In this document: one piece after another, positions 44,498 to 56,637 of the stretch
Layout: every line of letters begins with the position of its first letter
Position numbering within the stretch: position 1 is the first letter of the stretch
NCBI RefSeq assembly: GCF_964355755.1
Contig: NC_092674.1
Span: 12,343,001-12,407,000, forward strand
Origin: Antedon mediterranea
Taxonomy: Eukaryota; Echinodermata; Crinoidea; Comatulida; Antedonidae
Direction: 5' to 3'
DNA length: 64,000 bases
Notes under the pieces: generated by a model
Seen by the model: the letters and a program-made list of their open reading frames with translations, nothing else
The model's database searches: none
Told to the model about the DNA's origin: nothing
Program-made: the position numbers and the translations under genes

Positions 44498-44527
44498 CTA
44501 GATTTGGTCTTGATGTCGCAACATCGC
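44498..44527 (-). CDS. 30-nt microexon of the DED gene
   Basis: Minus-strand acceptor TTTGTTATAG and donor GTATGT enclose 30 nt. In the phase required by the DED exon (phase 1 on both sides) it reads DVATSRPNL, and joining completes an Asp codon before SKTYNNFRN. Its length is a multiple of three and the phases agree, but ten codons carry little weight. Confidence 0.45.
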   Translation of the reverse strand, partial: AMLRHQDQI

Positions 44528-44567
44528 CTATAACAAATACAATATGTAATCATTAAAGAAACCAGAT

Positions 44568-45500
<933 letters not shown>

Positions 45501-45505
45501 ATTTG

Positions 45506-45568
45506 CCTACGCCTGAAGGTGGCGCATTTCTTTTTCGCCAAAAGAAGTGCGCCACCTTCAGGCGTAGG
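45506..45568. repeat. 63-bp near-perfect hairpin
   Basis: The arms are 29 bp (45506-45534 and 45540-45568), starting CCTACGCCTGAAGGTGGCGC, with one mismatch and a 5-nt loop TCGCC. No target duplication was recognised. Candidate minimal fold-back element or structured RNA. Confidence 0.7.
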
Positions 45569-45839
45569 TAAGGTAAAACTTTTATTGTAAATATCTATAA
45601 AAATGCAAACGATGATTATTTATCAAAATGATTATCAAAATATTAATAATATCAAAATTAGTAGAGCACAAACGCGAGAACACATCAGATCATCACGATC
45701 CATCGAAACGTGGAATTAGACGGGAACCATATCTAGAGCCCGCCGTCGTTCGGCTGCTGGATTCTTACGCGTCCACGAATAAGCGTCCGCGTTTCCTATC
45801 CTTCTATGTATAACAGCGCGTACTGTTGATTCTTTACCT

Positions 45840-46066
45840 ATTTATATTCTTTGGTTGTACTGATTACGAGTATCATTTGTCCTGGCCGGCCTAGCCTGGT
45901 GATCTGATCCCCCCCCAAAAATACTTTTTTTCAATCAGTAATAATATTATTATTTTATTTTTCATTTATTATTTGATTTATTAGGCTCAATAGATGCCTA
46001 GCTAGGCTACTAGTAGGCCTAGATTATATAAATAATAATAGTAAATACTGTAATTTAATTAATAAA
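45840..46066. other. AT-rich non-coding stretch
   Basis: A C-rich run and repeated AGGCCTA words; nothing else recognised. Confidence 0.35.
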
Positions 46067-46067
46067 A

Positions 46068-46104
46068 CTAGATGGCACGCTCGCTTCGCTCGCGTACCAT
46101 CTAG
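46068..46104 (-). repeat. Helitron-like 3' terminal hairpin, minus strand
   Basis: Read on the minus strand it is CTAGATGG, a loop with GCGAGCGAAGCGAGC, CCATCTAG, then T. Stem arms of 8 bp, extended by two pairs after one mismatch, differ from those at 35154-35191, while the loop is the same. It probably marks the 3' end of a non-autonomous Helitron lying at higher coordinates; its 5' end is not identified. Confidence 0.55.
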
Positions 46105-47105
46105 GTCGTGCCCACAGATGGTTCTCGAATTCACAGTATTTCCAGCGAGAAAAAAATGGAGATTTCAAATATACGTACCGCAGGACTATAACACATTGTC
46201 GTTTACAGAAACGAATAAATATACACAATGATTTATGTAGTCAACCAAAATTAGCACCCTGGGAATTACTTCCGAGAGAGAAACAAAATGAGTCAAATTT
46301 TTTTATTTGGACTCATTTAAACAAACCCAATTTGTGTTTTGTATGTAACATTAAGGGTTGAGGGATGGGGGAAGAAGATAGGTACAAAGAGGAAACATTT
46401 TAAAATATATTCTTATCCACTCAGTAACGAAATATTGTTTTTAATGTTTTATAGGCCTATAAATAATATACCACTAAATACAGTAAAACATTTACGATTT
46501 AATACGGTACTTTGTTAAAACTCACAGCTGTTTCAAACATACGAATTAAGTCATGCGCCCTCAACGTTACAAGTCGTATCGCTGGAGTAACCATACATAA
46601 ACAATTACTTACAAATCCACGTGTGCAGAGTGGAGTCAAACGTCATTTAAAGACATGTTTTAAACAGCCAATGAGAATGAGATAAAAAAATAAAGGGTCG
46701 CTAAAAATATGAATATTCATTAAAGAGTCCCTGGATGAAACAAGCACGTTGTCGTTTTGTTTTTAAGAAGAAATGTAACGCTGAAAATTAATGGAAGGGT
46801 GGACCATAAATTACAAGCATAGACCAATTGACGCACGTGAGTGACATTTCCAAATTAGGTACATGTTTGTTTGTCCGTATCTTTAAAAAATGTAATTTTC
46901 ACTCTAATTCTTTGGTACTGCATGATAATTTAGTTATCTGTGAATGTTATAACATAGTAATGGTCGAGAGGTGATGGTTGAATTTTTGAGCTATGGCCGT
47001 TTCAAATTGTGTCATTTTTAGGCTTAGGCTTATGTCTACTCTAGTTGCAACACTGCCTTTCATGTGACAGCTGACCCAAATGAGTTTGGAAATGTTACAT
47101 TATTT
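46105..47105. other. non-coding, possible Helitron body
   Basis: No gene or RNA recognised. If the terminus at 46068-46104 is real, the related element extends into this region. Confidence 0.3.
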
Positions 47106-47109
47106 TAAT

Positions 47110-49740
47110 TATTTAGGCCTGGCTGGGTAGGGTAGGCATATACCAATATTATAGGCCCTATTTTTATTTTAATACTAGGCCCTTGCTAGACCTGTGTTCT
47201 CTAGCAGCCTACTACAGAGAAGCAGCTTTCCGGCTTAGTTAGCCTGGCCTTGAGTAGGCTAGCCTACTAGCCTAATACTAATAGGTATTAGTAGGCTACC
47301 TAATTAAAATTAGGCCCAGGATCTACGCCTAGGCCTATATATTTTTAATATTATTTAATCATTATAATTAATTTTAGTTTTATTAAATTTACAGTATTCA
47401 TTACAAAAACTGTAAATTTAATATTATGAGGATTATATATACCCTATGTAACATGTATGCAATAGGGAATATTATAGGCCTATATGTATGTAATAATTAC
47501 AATATAAATAATGACAAGCATCATATTAACATTCGGTTTTGCTCATCACTGCATATTCAAATTAGTATGCAATCATATTAAATTTAATAAGTTAAGTTAA
47601 TTTTATAAAATTGTTATAATAATTATTAATGTTATACTAATACTATTGTAGATACATATATAGAGCAGTAACCTGAAGTGGCTAAGCAGATTTGGACCAT
47701 ACCTACCATCTATATAGGTAAGATTATTTTGCTGTTCAAGAAGTAGCAAATATTAAATTGTGTACCATGCTATTAATTTGTAATATTAACAATCAATCAC
47801 TACCACTGGCTGGGTAGGCTAGGCCTATATCATAGGCCCTATTTTTATTTTAATATACTAGCTAGACCTGTGCTCTCTATCACTAGCAGCAGCCTACAGA
47901 GAAGCAGCTTTCCAGCTTATTTAGCCTAGCCTAGAGCAATTAGGCTAGGTATAAGTAGGCTACCTAATTAGGCTAGGCTCTACGCCTATATAGGCCTATT
48001 ATTATTTAATTATTATTAATTTTTGTTTAATATATTTACAGTATTTATTTAAATAATGTTTCTTATGAGAATACCTGGTTATATATACCCTATGCAATGA
48101 CATAAGGCATATATGCCTACCCTGTATGTAATAATTACAATTATTATAAATATTGAATTTTAACATTCGTTTTTGCTCATCACTGCATATTCAAATTAGT
48201 ATGTATGCAACCATATTAAATTTAATATGCTAATTTTAAGTAATTCTTATAATAATGTTTTACTATTTTTTAGGTACATAGCGGCAACCCGAAGTGGCAA
48301 AAACATTTTAAACAGATTTGGACCAATACCTAGCAGCCTACCATCTATATACAGTAGGTAAGTTTATTTTATTGCTCAAGAACTAGTAAATTTTAAATTG
48401 TGTTTACCATGCTATTAATTTTCAATATTAACAATCAATCACTACCACTGGCTGGGTAGGCTAGGCCTATATTATAGGCCCTATTTTTATTTTAATATAC
48501 TAGCTAGACCTGTGCTCTCTAACACTAGCAGCCTACAGAGAAGCAGCTTTCCAGCTTATTTATTTATTTATTTGCCTAGAGCAATAGGCTAGGTATAAGT
48601 AGACTACCTAATTAGGTCTAGGCTCTACGCCTATATATTATTATTTAATTATTATTATTTTTAGTTTTAATATATTTACAGTATTTTATTTAAATAATGT
48701 TTATTATGAGAATACCTGGTTATATATACCCTATGCAATGACATAAGGCATATATGCCTACCCTGTATGTAATAATTACAATTACAATATTATAAATAAT
48801 GAATTTAAACATTCGTTTTTGCTTATCACTGCATATTCAAATTAGTATGTATGCAACCATATTAAATTTAATAAGCTAATTTTAATTAATTCTTATAGTA
48901 ATGTTTTACTATTTTTTAGGTACATAGCGGCAACCCGAAGTGGAAAAATCATTTTAAACAGATTTTGACCAATACCTATACCTATACCTACCATCTATAT
49001 TATAGGTAAGTTTATTTTACTGTTCAAGAACTAGTAAATTTTAAATTGTGTTTACCATGCTATTAATTTTCAATATTAACAACCAATCACTACCACTGGC
49101 TGGGTAGGCTAGGCCTATATTATAGGCCCTATTTTTATTTTAATATACTAGCTAGACCTGTGCTCTCTTGCACTAGCAGCCTACAGAGAAGCAGCTTTCC
49201 AGCTTATTTAGCCTAGCCTAGAGCAATAGGCTAGGTATTAGTAGGCTACCTAATTAGGCCTAGAGGCTCTATGCCTATATATTATTATTTAATTATTATT
49301 AATTTTTATTTTTAATATATTTACAGTATTTATTACAAATAATGTTTATTATGAGGATACCTGGTTATATATACCCTATGCAATGACATAAGGCATATAT
49401 GCCTACCCTGTATGTAATAATTACAATTATTATAAATAATGAATTTTAACATTTGTTTTTGCTCATCACTGCATATTCAAATTAGTATGTATGCAACCAT
49501 AGTAAATTTAATAAGTTAATTTTAATTAATTCTTATTATAATGTTATACTATTACTATTACTATTTTTTAGGTACATATATAGCGGCAACCCAAAATGGC
49601 TAAAACATTTTAAACAGATTTGGACCAATACCTATACCTACCATCTATATAGGTAAGTTTATTTTACTGTTCAAGAACTAGTAAATTTTAAATTGTGTTT
49701 ACCATGCTATGAATTTGTAACTTTAACAATCAATCACTAA
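47110..49740. repeat. four tandem copies of an approximately 640-690-bp unit
   Basis: The marker CTGGCTGGGTAGGCTAGGCC recurs near 47120, 47805, 48446 and 49095 (spacings about 685, 641 and 649). Other shared blocks are AGAGAAGCAGCTTTCCAGCT, TGCTCATCACTGCATATTCA and the exon-like block listed next. Copies two to four are closer to each other than to the first. Confidence 0.88.
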
Positions 49741-50340
49741 CACATGTACAGTACAGCAGTAGTACTATCAATCAATAGTAATTAGTTAGTAACTGAAATA
49801 TAGACATACTATAGTATTACTTTTACATATTCATTATCATTAGGCATTGTTAAAAGGAAATCAATACAATGCAATATTCCTTTAACATTTAAAAATGTAC
49901 AATATTTTATGATCATTAATGTTAATGAATCATTCTTTGTTGGCTTTCTTGCATTTGTTGGGTTTTATTATTTCATTTTGTATCATTGGAGATGTGAAAA
50001 TCAGATGAGTCTAAGTTTGACTCTAATCCACACTGCTGTTTTGTGACGGTTGAGTTTGGCATGTATTAGCCTTGCTCAGAGACCCCCTTCCATTCTCTCA
50101 TGAATGCAATAGCATGGTGCTCAAGCATATGTAGCTTAGGCTGTATTACACCTGGTGCAATATGCCTGTATTCTGCTAAAAATACTTGTATGATATTTTT
50201 ATGGAATTAAAAAATACTTAATTTACACATTAATACATTTTATAATTTCAGAAATTTTGTGATGAAAAAGTCAATCTGTGGTGACTGTAGAATGGACCCA
50301 AGATCTGACTATCTTAGACATTTAAATAATAGAAAGTTCT
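47652..50340 (+). ncRNA. candidate spliced noncoding RNA with a tandemly repeated exon
   Basis: Each tandem unit has a segment bounded by a pyrimidine tract plus AG and by AG/GTAAG: 47652-47717, 48274-48357, 48920-49005 and 49572-49652. The segments contain GTACATA, GGCAACCCGAAGTGG, ACAGATTTGGACCAATACCT and CTACCATCTATAT. Stops occur in all frames, so they would be noncoding. A further acceptor TATAATTTCAG at 50251 could start a last exon. Splice-site conservation across four copies is suggestive; no transcript evidence is available. Confidence 0.35.
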
Positions 50341-51670
50341 GACAATTTTGTTGAATAGAAATATACAATGTATGATGTAATCTTAATTGAAAATTGGCGC
50401 TTTTTAAACTATGTATATAAATTAGGATGAGAAAACAGTTATTTGATTATGAGGTATGTTCATTTAATTAAATTTGTTAGTATAAACTTTAAAAAAGAGT
50501 GAAGATATAAAGAAGAAAAGCAGATTATGGAGCAGCTGTACCAGACAAAAAACTGTTCCCTTAAACGCCAGTGTGTTCTTTCACTTGTGAATGTAGTTTT
50601 GGCCCAGGTCATAGTTGTTGTTGAAGTGTAGCATGCCAAGCAATTTGGTCCATGCCCTGTTAATTTAAATGTTAGCGTGGTAGTATACAGTATCCATTGA
50701 AAATTCGCGAATGGCAGGTTGTATAAATGTATATAGGTTGTAATTTTACATTTGTTAGATTTAGTGCAAATTTGTGATGGTTTTCATATTTTTTAAGTTG
50801 TATTTGTTATCCTTTTCTTTAAATTTTGTTCAACAACAGAAGCAAGTAGAACGTAAAGCCTTTTCGTGAAACTGTGTTGCCAACAAAAAAGAAAAGAAAT
50901 TTTAATTTTACCAACCTTTAATGTTATATTATATTTATCATACAGTAGTTTGAGTATTTTTGTATAGGCTTTAATTTTAAGGGCCTAGCTAGGCCTGGTA
51001 GTTAGTAGTTTTACTAAATTTTTACATTTATGATGAATTATATTCAGTTGAAATAAATACAATGATAATAATTAAGCTTATTATTTATTCTATTGTAAAT
51101 TAAAATGATGTATAGTATGATTACACTACTTATACGTACCAACTAGGCCTAGCTACAACCTAGGCCTAGTTGCGTACAGCCTAGCGAGCGGTTATCAGCC
51201 GCGTTCATCGACCTCTCGCCAAATACGCTGTTTCGCATTTAACAAAACAGTCGAGTTTTTAAATGAAAATTTCTTGAGATTTTCACCGTCACCTCCTAAC
51301 AATTCAATGTCTCATGTAATCATATATAATCAAACTTTTACCTAGATTTTCCAAGTATTTATGAAAATTACGAATAAAAACAAAAAGTGTACAATTTGAC
51401 AAGCATTTTTTCAAACTTTCCATTGTTTACATTTGCTAGGCCGATCGATGTTAATTTTTAAAACTTCCGGGTGTAAATAATTTCGTAAACTTGTTGTTAT
51501 GCTTAATTACTTACTATTTCCAAAAAATCGGTAATTAAGAATCTTATTTTCTAACAAATAGTATAAAAATGGTTTTATAATATTTATGACGAAATTGATT
51601 AAATTAATTTAAAGTGTAGTTATAAAAGTTGCAAATGTCGCGAAAGTTGAACGAGATTCAACCACTCGCG
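49745..51670. other. non-coding, AT-rich
   Basis: Nothing but the possible last exon at 50252 is seen. CpG-containing sequence appears near 51170-51240 and 51650-51680. Confidence 0.35.
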
Positions 51671-51680
51671 CGGCGTCACG

Positions 51681-52589
51681 TAGACTTGCCCCAAGTCTGT
51701 ATTGTTTTTTTTTAAATTGATTTGTTTTTATTTCGACCGCGATTTTTGTCTGAAAATACAGACTTGTGAAACACGTATAGAAATCGATTTGCAGACCGCA
51801 AACATCCGATAAGAATGACGTAGGTTATCATACCGTATTTGGCTATATGGGGCGGGCGGTATGTAAATATGGATTTCGAATCAACCAATGATCATTTTGT
51901 TTCAAAATGAAAAAGATCGAGTAGGCCAACGTACAGTGCTGAATGTACGATCGAGACTGTTAAAATATGAAATCGTGTTGCCAAGTTGTTTTGTTTATTA
52001 ATTGTTTAGTCCTTAGCCTAGGCCTCCTTCGTAGGTCCTACTCAACTCGCACGTGTGACCTGCCAAATAAAACGCCAATAAGGCCTACATAATACCACCA
52101 CCGGCACACAACAGGATTCACACACAACAGGGCTACACCACTACACAGAACAGGACAGGTCTGGGTGGGAATTAAATCAAATTATCTCCGCGTAATATTA
52201 AATCAGGGAGATGTAAATTACATCTCCCTGATTAAATGATCCATATAAAATCCTTTCTAGCCTTCAGAAACTTTCATCAATGTACCCAAAGTACACATTG
52301 TCTAAACGTAACATAGCGCATGCGTACCATCTTAGTTGTTGAGTCTTTGAAATTCTGAAATATGAATATTAAAACAGTGTACGAGTGAGTAGCCAATCGC
52401 ATGCAGCTGAAACTAGTCAACCGGATAATCTATGCACCAAGAATTCTTGGTGTCAAACCACGTGACTTTTGCGTGTTTCCCCAGACGGAGTATCCAAACT
52501 CAAGTAATACACGTATGAAACGCCATATGTGCAAAAATATTTATATTTTTACTAATATTAAGAAAAAACTCCGTCTGGAGCCCAGACTA
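51681..52589 (+). mobile_element. MULE-like MITE copy F, single full-length copy
   Basis: Same termini as copies A to D, with a perfect 9-bp duplication GGCGTCACG (51672-51680, 52590-52598); 909 bp. Compared with copies A, B and C it lacks about 90 bp in the middle and carries a 27-bp palindromic insertion (52204-52230). A short frame (79 codons) inside matches frames in the other copies because the sequence is shared; it is not considered a gene. Confidence 0.9.
52197..52237. mobile_element. 27-bp palindromic micro-insertion with 7-bp duplication
   Basis: A perfect palindrome (arms CAGGGAGATGTAA and complement around a central A, 52204-52230) is flanked by ATTAAAT at 52197-52203 and 52231-52237. 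Copies A, B and C have a single uninterrupted AATAAAT/ATTAAAT at the same place, so this is an insertion in copy F. It looks like two transposon termini joined head to head with nothing between them. Confidence 0.8.
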
Positions 52590-52659
52590 GGCGTCACGCT
52601 CAGGCACATATCGCCGTCTGACAATATTGAGGGCGCTTGACTTTTTCTATTTATTTTAC

Positions 52660-53780
52660 ATTGGTTGAAACAGCTGTGAACTCTCACTGTCATAGTCGAT
52701 TGAAATAGTAAAGTACATGTAACGATACACCACTACGACGTTTATATATTTTTAAATTATTAATTAATACAAACGTTGAGAAGCAATATTTGTATATTAT
52801 ATGTTTATAATCTAACAGTAGGGCCTACCCACACTCACAGTAATAAAGTTTATTTTTATATATTTTTATATTACATCTAACAGTACCAACACTCACAGTA
52901 AGAAATTTGCGATTCAAATTGCGATCAAAAGTGGTTAATACCTTAACAGTATTGTACAGCATTGCAATACTATTTATGTTTATTCTCCAAGGGGGCCCAT
53001 AAATCTAAATCTAAATCTATACCTCATGGTTAAACCAAATAATTTGGAATGTTTATTTGTATATTATATGTTTATAATCTAACAGTAGGGCCTACCCACA
53101 CTCACAGTAATAAAGTTTATTTGTATATATTTTTATATTACATCTAACAGTACCAACACTCACAGTAAGAAATTTGCGATTCAAATTGCGATCAAAAGTG
53201 GTTAATACCTTAACAGTATTGTACAGCATTGCAATACTATTTATGTTTATTCTCCAAGGGGGCCCATAAATCTAAATCTATACCTGTATGGTTAAACCAA
53301 ATAATTTGGAATGTTCCATTCATCACAAATCAATACATTTGTAAAAACGTATATTAAATGTATCAAAATAGTATTTTTTAAAGAAAATCGGCCTGTCTTC
53401 AACATTATGATGCTGTACTCGAACTGTTCAACCGGTTTTCAGCTATTAAAAACAATTATCGTAGGAGGAGATAGGAAAATGCGAAGCCTCCTCGCATTTT
53501 TGTGGCGGGTATTTTTCAAGATGGACATCCATTAGACAGTGTATACCACGATCGGAAAACACCCCTATTTGGGGCAAATCGTTGAACCTAAATTCGATTT
53601 AATCGTCAATAACTAATTATCTAACTTAATTTAATTAGTAAACAGGGTTACATCAGGTGGTTAAAATCAGTACCGAAAGTACGAACCAACTTTATATACC
53701 ATCGAGTAAAAATTCTAGAAGTAAGGCGCGATTTACCGAATTTTGCCCTTACGTAAATTTATATATAGATACAGCTTCCA
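52660..53780 (+). repeat. dispersed repeat R2 with internal 267-bp tandem duplication
   Basis: Homologous to 7815-8575. A block from TGTATATTATATGTTTATAA (52791) to about 53035 is repeated at 53058-53285 with very few changes. R1 lacks the second copy. No coding function. Confidence 0.75.
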
Positions 53781-53879
53781 TTTGCCTTACTTTTATGTCA
53801 TCATATAATATTATAAATTATATATACAAACAGACATTAACATTTTTTTTAAATAATATTTATTATTTTTTCTGACACT

Positions 53880-55655
53880 TTCAGGAATCGTTGATGATGC
53901 AGAGTTCTTTGTCTTTGTGACTTCAAACTGAGAGTGAAGTGGATAAAAAGATGATACCGGTACCTACCGACATTGTCATACCCAAACTATAATTTAATTA
54001 TTTAAAACAAAATGTTGAATTACAAATATATGTTGTAGATGATTTAGATGAATTACAATACAAATATTTATGTTGAATGCAAACCTACTACACTATACTA
54101 TGTAAATTATGTTATTGTCATGTGGTAGACCTTAAAAATTGAATATTTATTGTATGTTAGGCCTATTTTATATTTTATTAATACTGTATTAGTTTAATAT
54201 TACTATTAATTTATATTATACAGTACTAGGCCTAGTTTGTACATGTTTTTACCCCCAAAAAAATGAATAAATAATTTGTTATTCAATCTAATTGCTTGTT
54301 TGTTCATCAATAACAAAACAATTGTAAGCAAGTATGTAACAGTTCTTGTTAGCCGCTTATTTCAGGTCATATTATTAATATTAGCTAAGCCCGACGCGCC
54401 CGATCACAACGTCACTAGGTGACTTTCCGCCCCTGGAACAATCGCTCGCTAATAGGGCTAGGCCTCGGACTCGTATAAAAGCTATTATAATAGTTATGAT
54501 AAATATTCCTCAACTAAAATGTATACTGTGATAAATAAACAAGTAATAATATACGTTGTATTGGAATGTATTTATTTATATGAATTCTTATACGCGGAAA
54601 ATTATAAACATCGCGTATATCGTTCGCTATAAATACATTCATAAACACGATGACGATGTGTTTACAATGGCGGTTTCGCTAGTTTTCGATGGAACAAATA
54701 GTGGTACCTTTAGTTTGAATAGTCGGAGCTGCATCCCAACCACCGAATTTTGTATCTTAATATCGTATTCTGTAGATTATTCATTTTTCTAACAGGGATT
54801 TTAAATTCAGGACTGTTCAATTTTTCTAAATATTTTATTTTAATGATTTTCTAGGGTACAATTTCGGAAAAAAGACATTGGTTGATTTTGCCGTTAAATT
54901 ACAGATTATCGTTTTGTTCAAATATATTTAATTTTACATGACAATATATTAAAACCATTTATGAATTTATTTCACTAACAACATTTTTCCGATAATCAAC
55001 TAAATTTACAAATATTGTGTTTTTCCAACACCCTAAAATTTAGCCATTTTGAACTAAATTAGAAAAGTAGGGCGCCCTCTCCGAGTCGAAATTTGACACG
55101 ATTTGTCGACTGGCTGTCCCACTGGTAACCAAAGTGTAATGTAGTGCTAGATAACAAACAAGCCAACACCTACATTGTTTCTACCCCATACTCTGACAAT
55201 GCTACAGTCAATGATTGGTGGCCATTTTCATGGATGGCTAATGTTTGATGACCGTTTTTTTTAATACTACATTTTTATTTATTACAATCATCATTCTCAA
55301 TTTAGACTTGTTTTTGCATTTCAAATACTTACAATTCACTTTCACTGGATCAATATCATTTGACTCTTGTGATAGTAATACTGTTGCCTTTAGGACTTTT
55401 GCTGATGATTGTGTTTTTCTTTTTAAAAGAAATGTCTTGTAAGGTTCTGTACGCCATAGGTCTTTAGCCTTGACAGTCTACAAAAAAGAAGACATACTTA
55501 GATACACAGTACAGCTCTAAGGCACTATAGTAACATTGATTGCTGTGATGAATAAATATTATACAATTGTTTATATATATTTTTTTCTAAATATTTTTTT
55601 TATACTGGTAATGCCTTCATTCAAGTTTTTCTCCCAATGAGAAATATATAAATGG
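53880..55655. other. non-coding or unassigned
   Basis: Short frames at 53657, 54556 and 55245 have no motifs. The words GAATAGTCGGAGCTGCATCC (54718) and GAATAGTCGGAGGTGCATCC (45178) are shared with 45 kb, so part is another diverged dispersed repeat. GC-richer sequence lies near 54385-54475. Confidence 0.35.
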
Positions 55656-56637
55656 CTATATAGGCTAGTCCATCTAGCATTTTGAGTGAAACAAATTGCA
55701 AACAGAGATTGTCTCGAAAGTATGTAAATTAGTAGTACAAGTTAAATAAAATATGCAAATAATGGAGAAAAAATACAGTTGTCTTATATCTCGAAAAATA
55801 CTAATGCTAGGGAGTTGATTTTTTTCACAGCTGTATTAAGAATGTACATATTTATATTTGCTCCAATAAAACATTTTAAAATTTAGTAAATTTCAAACTC
55901 ACACATGTATCACTCACCACCAAAGTACAGTATTCAAATTCTTAGTACAAGTTACATGAAATATACAAATTAGGGGGTGAAATTACAGGTTCCTATATAT
56001 CGAAAACCACTAAGGCTAGAGAGTTGATTTTTAAAAAAAAATGTTCAGAATGTACATATTTATATTTTCTCTAATGAAACATTTTACGAAAAAATGACTG
56101 GAAATACATAAATTGACCCTCGACCCCATTTATCAATGTTTGCATATATAATGCGACTAACATGTCTGTAGAGACTTTATTTTAGACTCAAATGACTCGG
56201 ATACCGGTTTCTTATAATCTGCATAGGACCGCTTTGTAATTTCCAAAATCACATATTTGTTACACACCTCGAAAGTATGCAAAGTAGTAGTACAAATTAC
56301 ATGAAATATGCAAATAAGAGAGTAATATTATAGTCTTCCCATATCTCGAAAACCATTAATGATAGAGAGTTGTTTTTTTCAAGGCCTTATTCAGAATGTA
56401 CATATTTATATTCGCTCTAATGAAACATTTTACAAAACAATTATCAAAAGTATGACATTTGACCCTCGACCCTATTTCTCAATATTTGCATATAATGTAA
56501 CTAAAATGTCTGTACAGACTTTGTTTTGGCCTCAAATGACTCATATACAGGTTTTCTATAGCTAGCATAGAACTGTTTACTAATTCTCAAAATCACACCT
56601 TTTCACTTCCCTTGAAAGTATGCAAATTAGTAGTACA

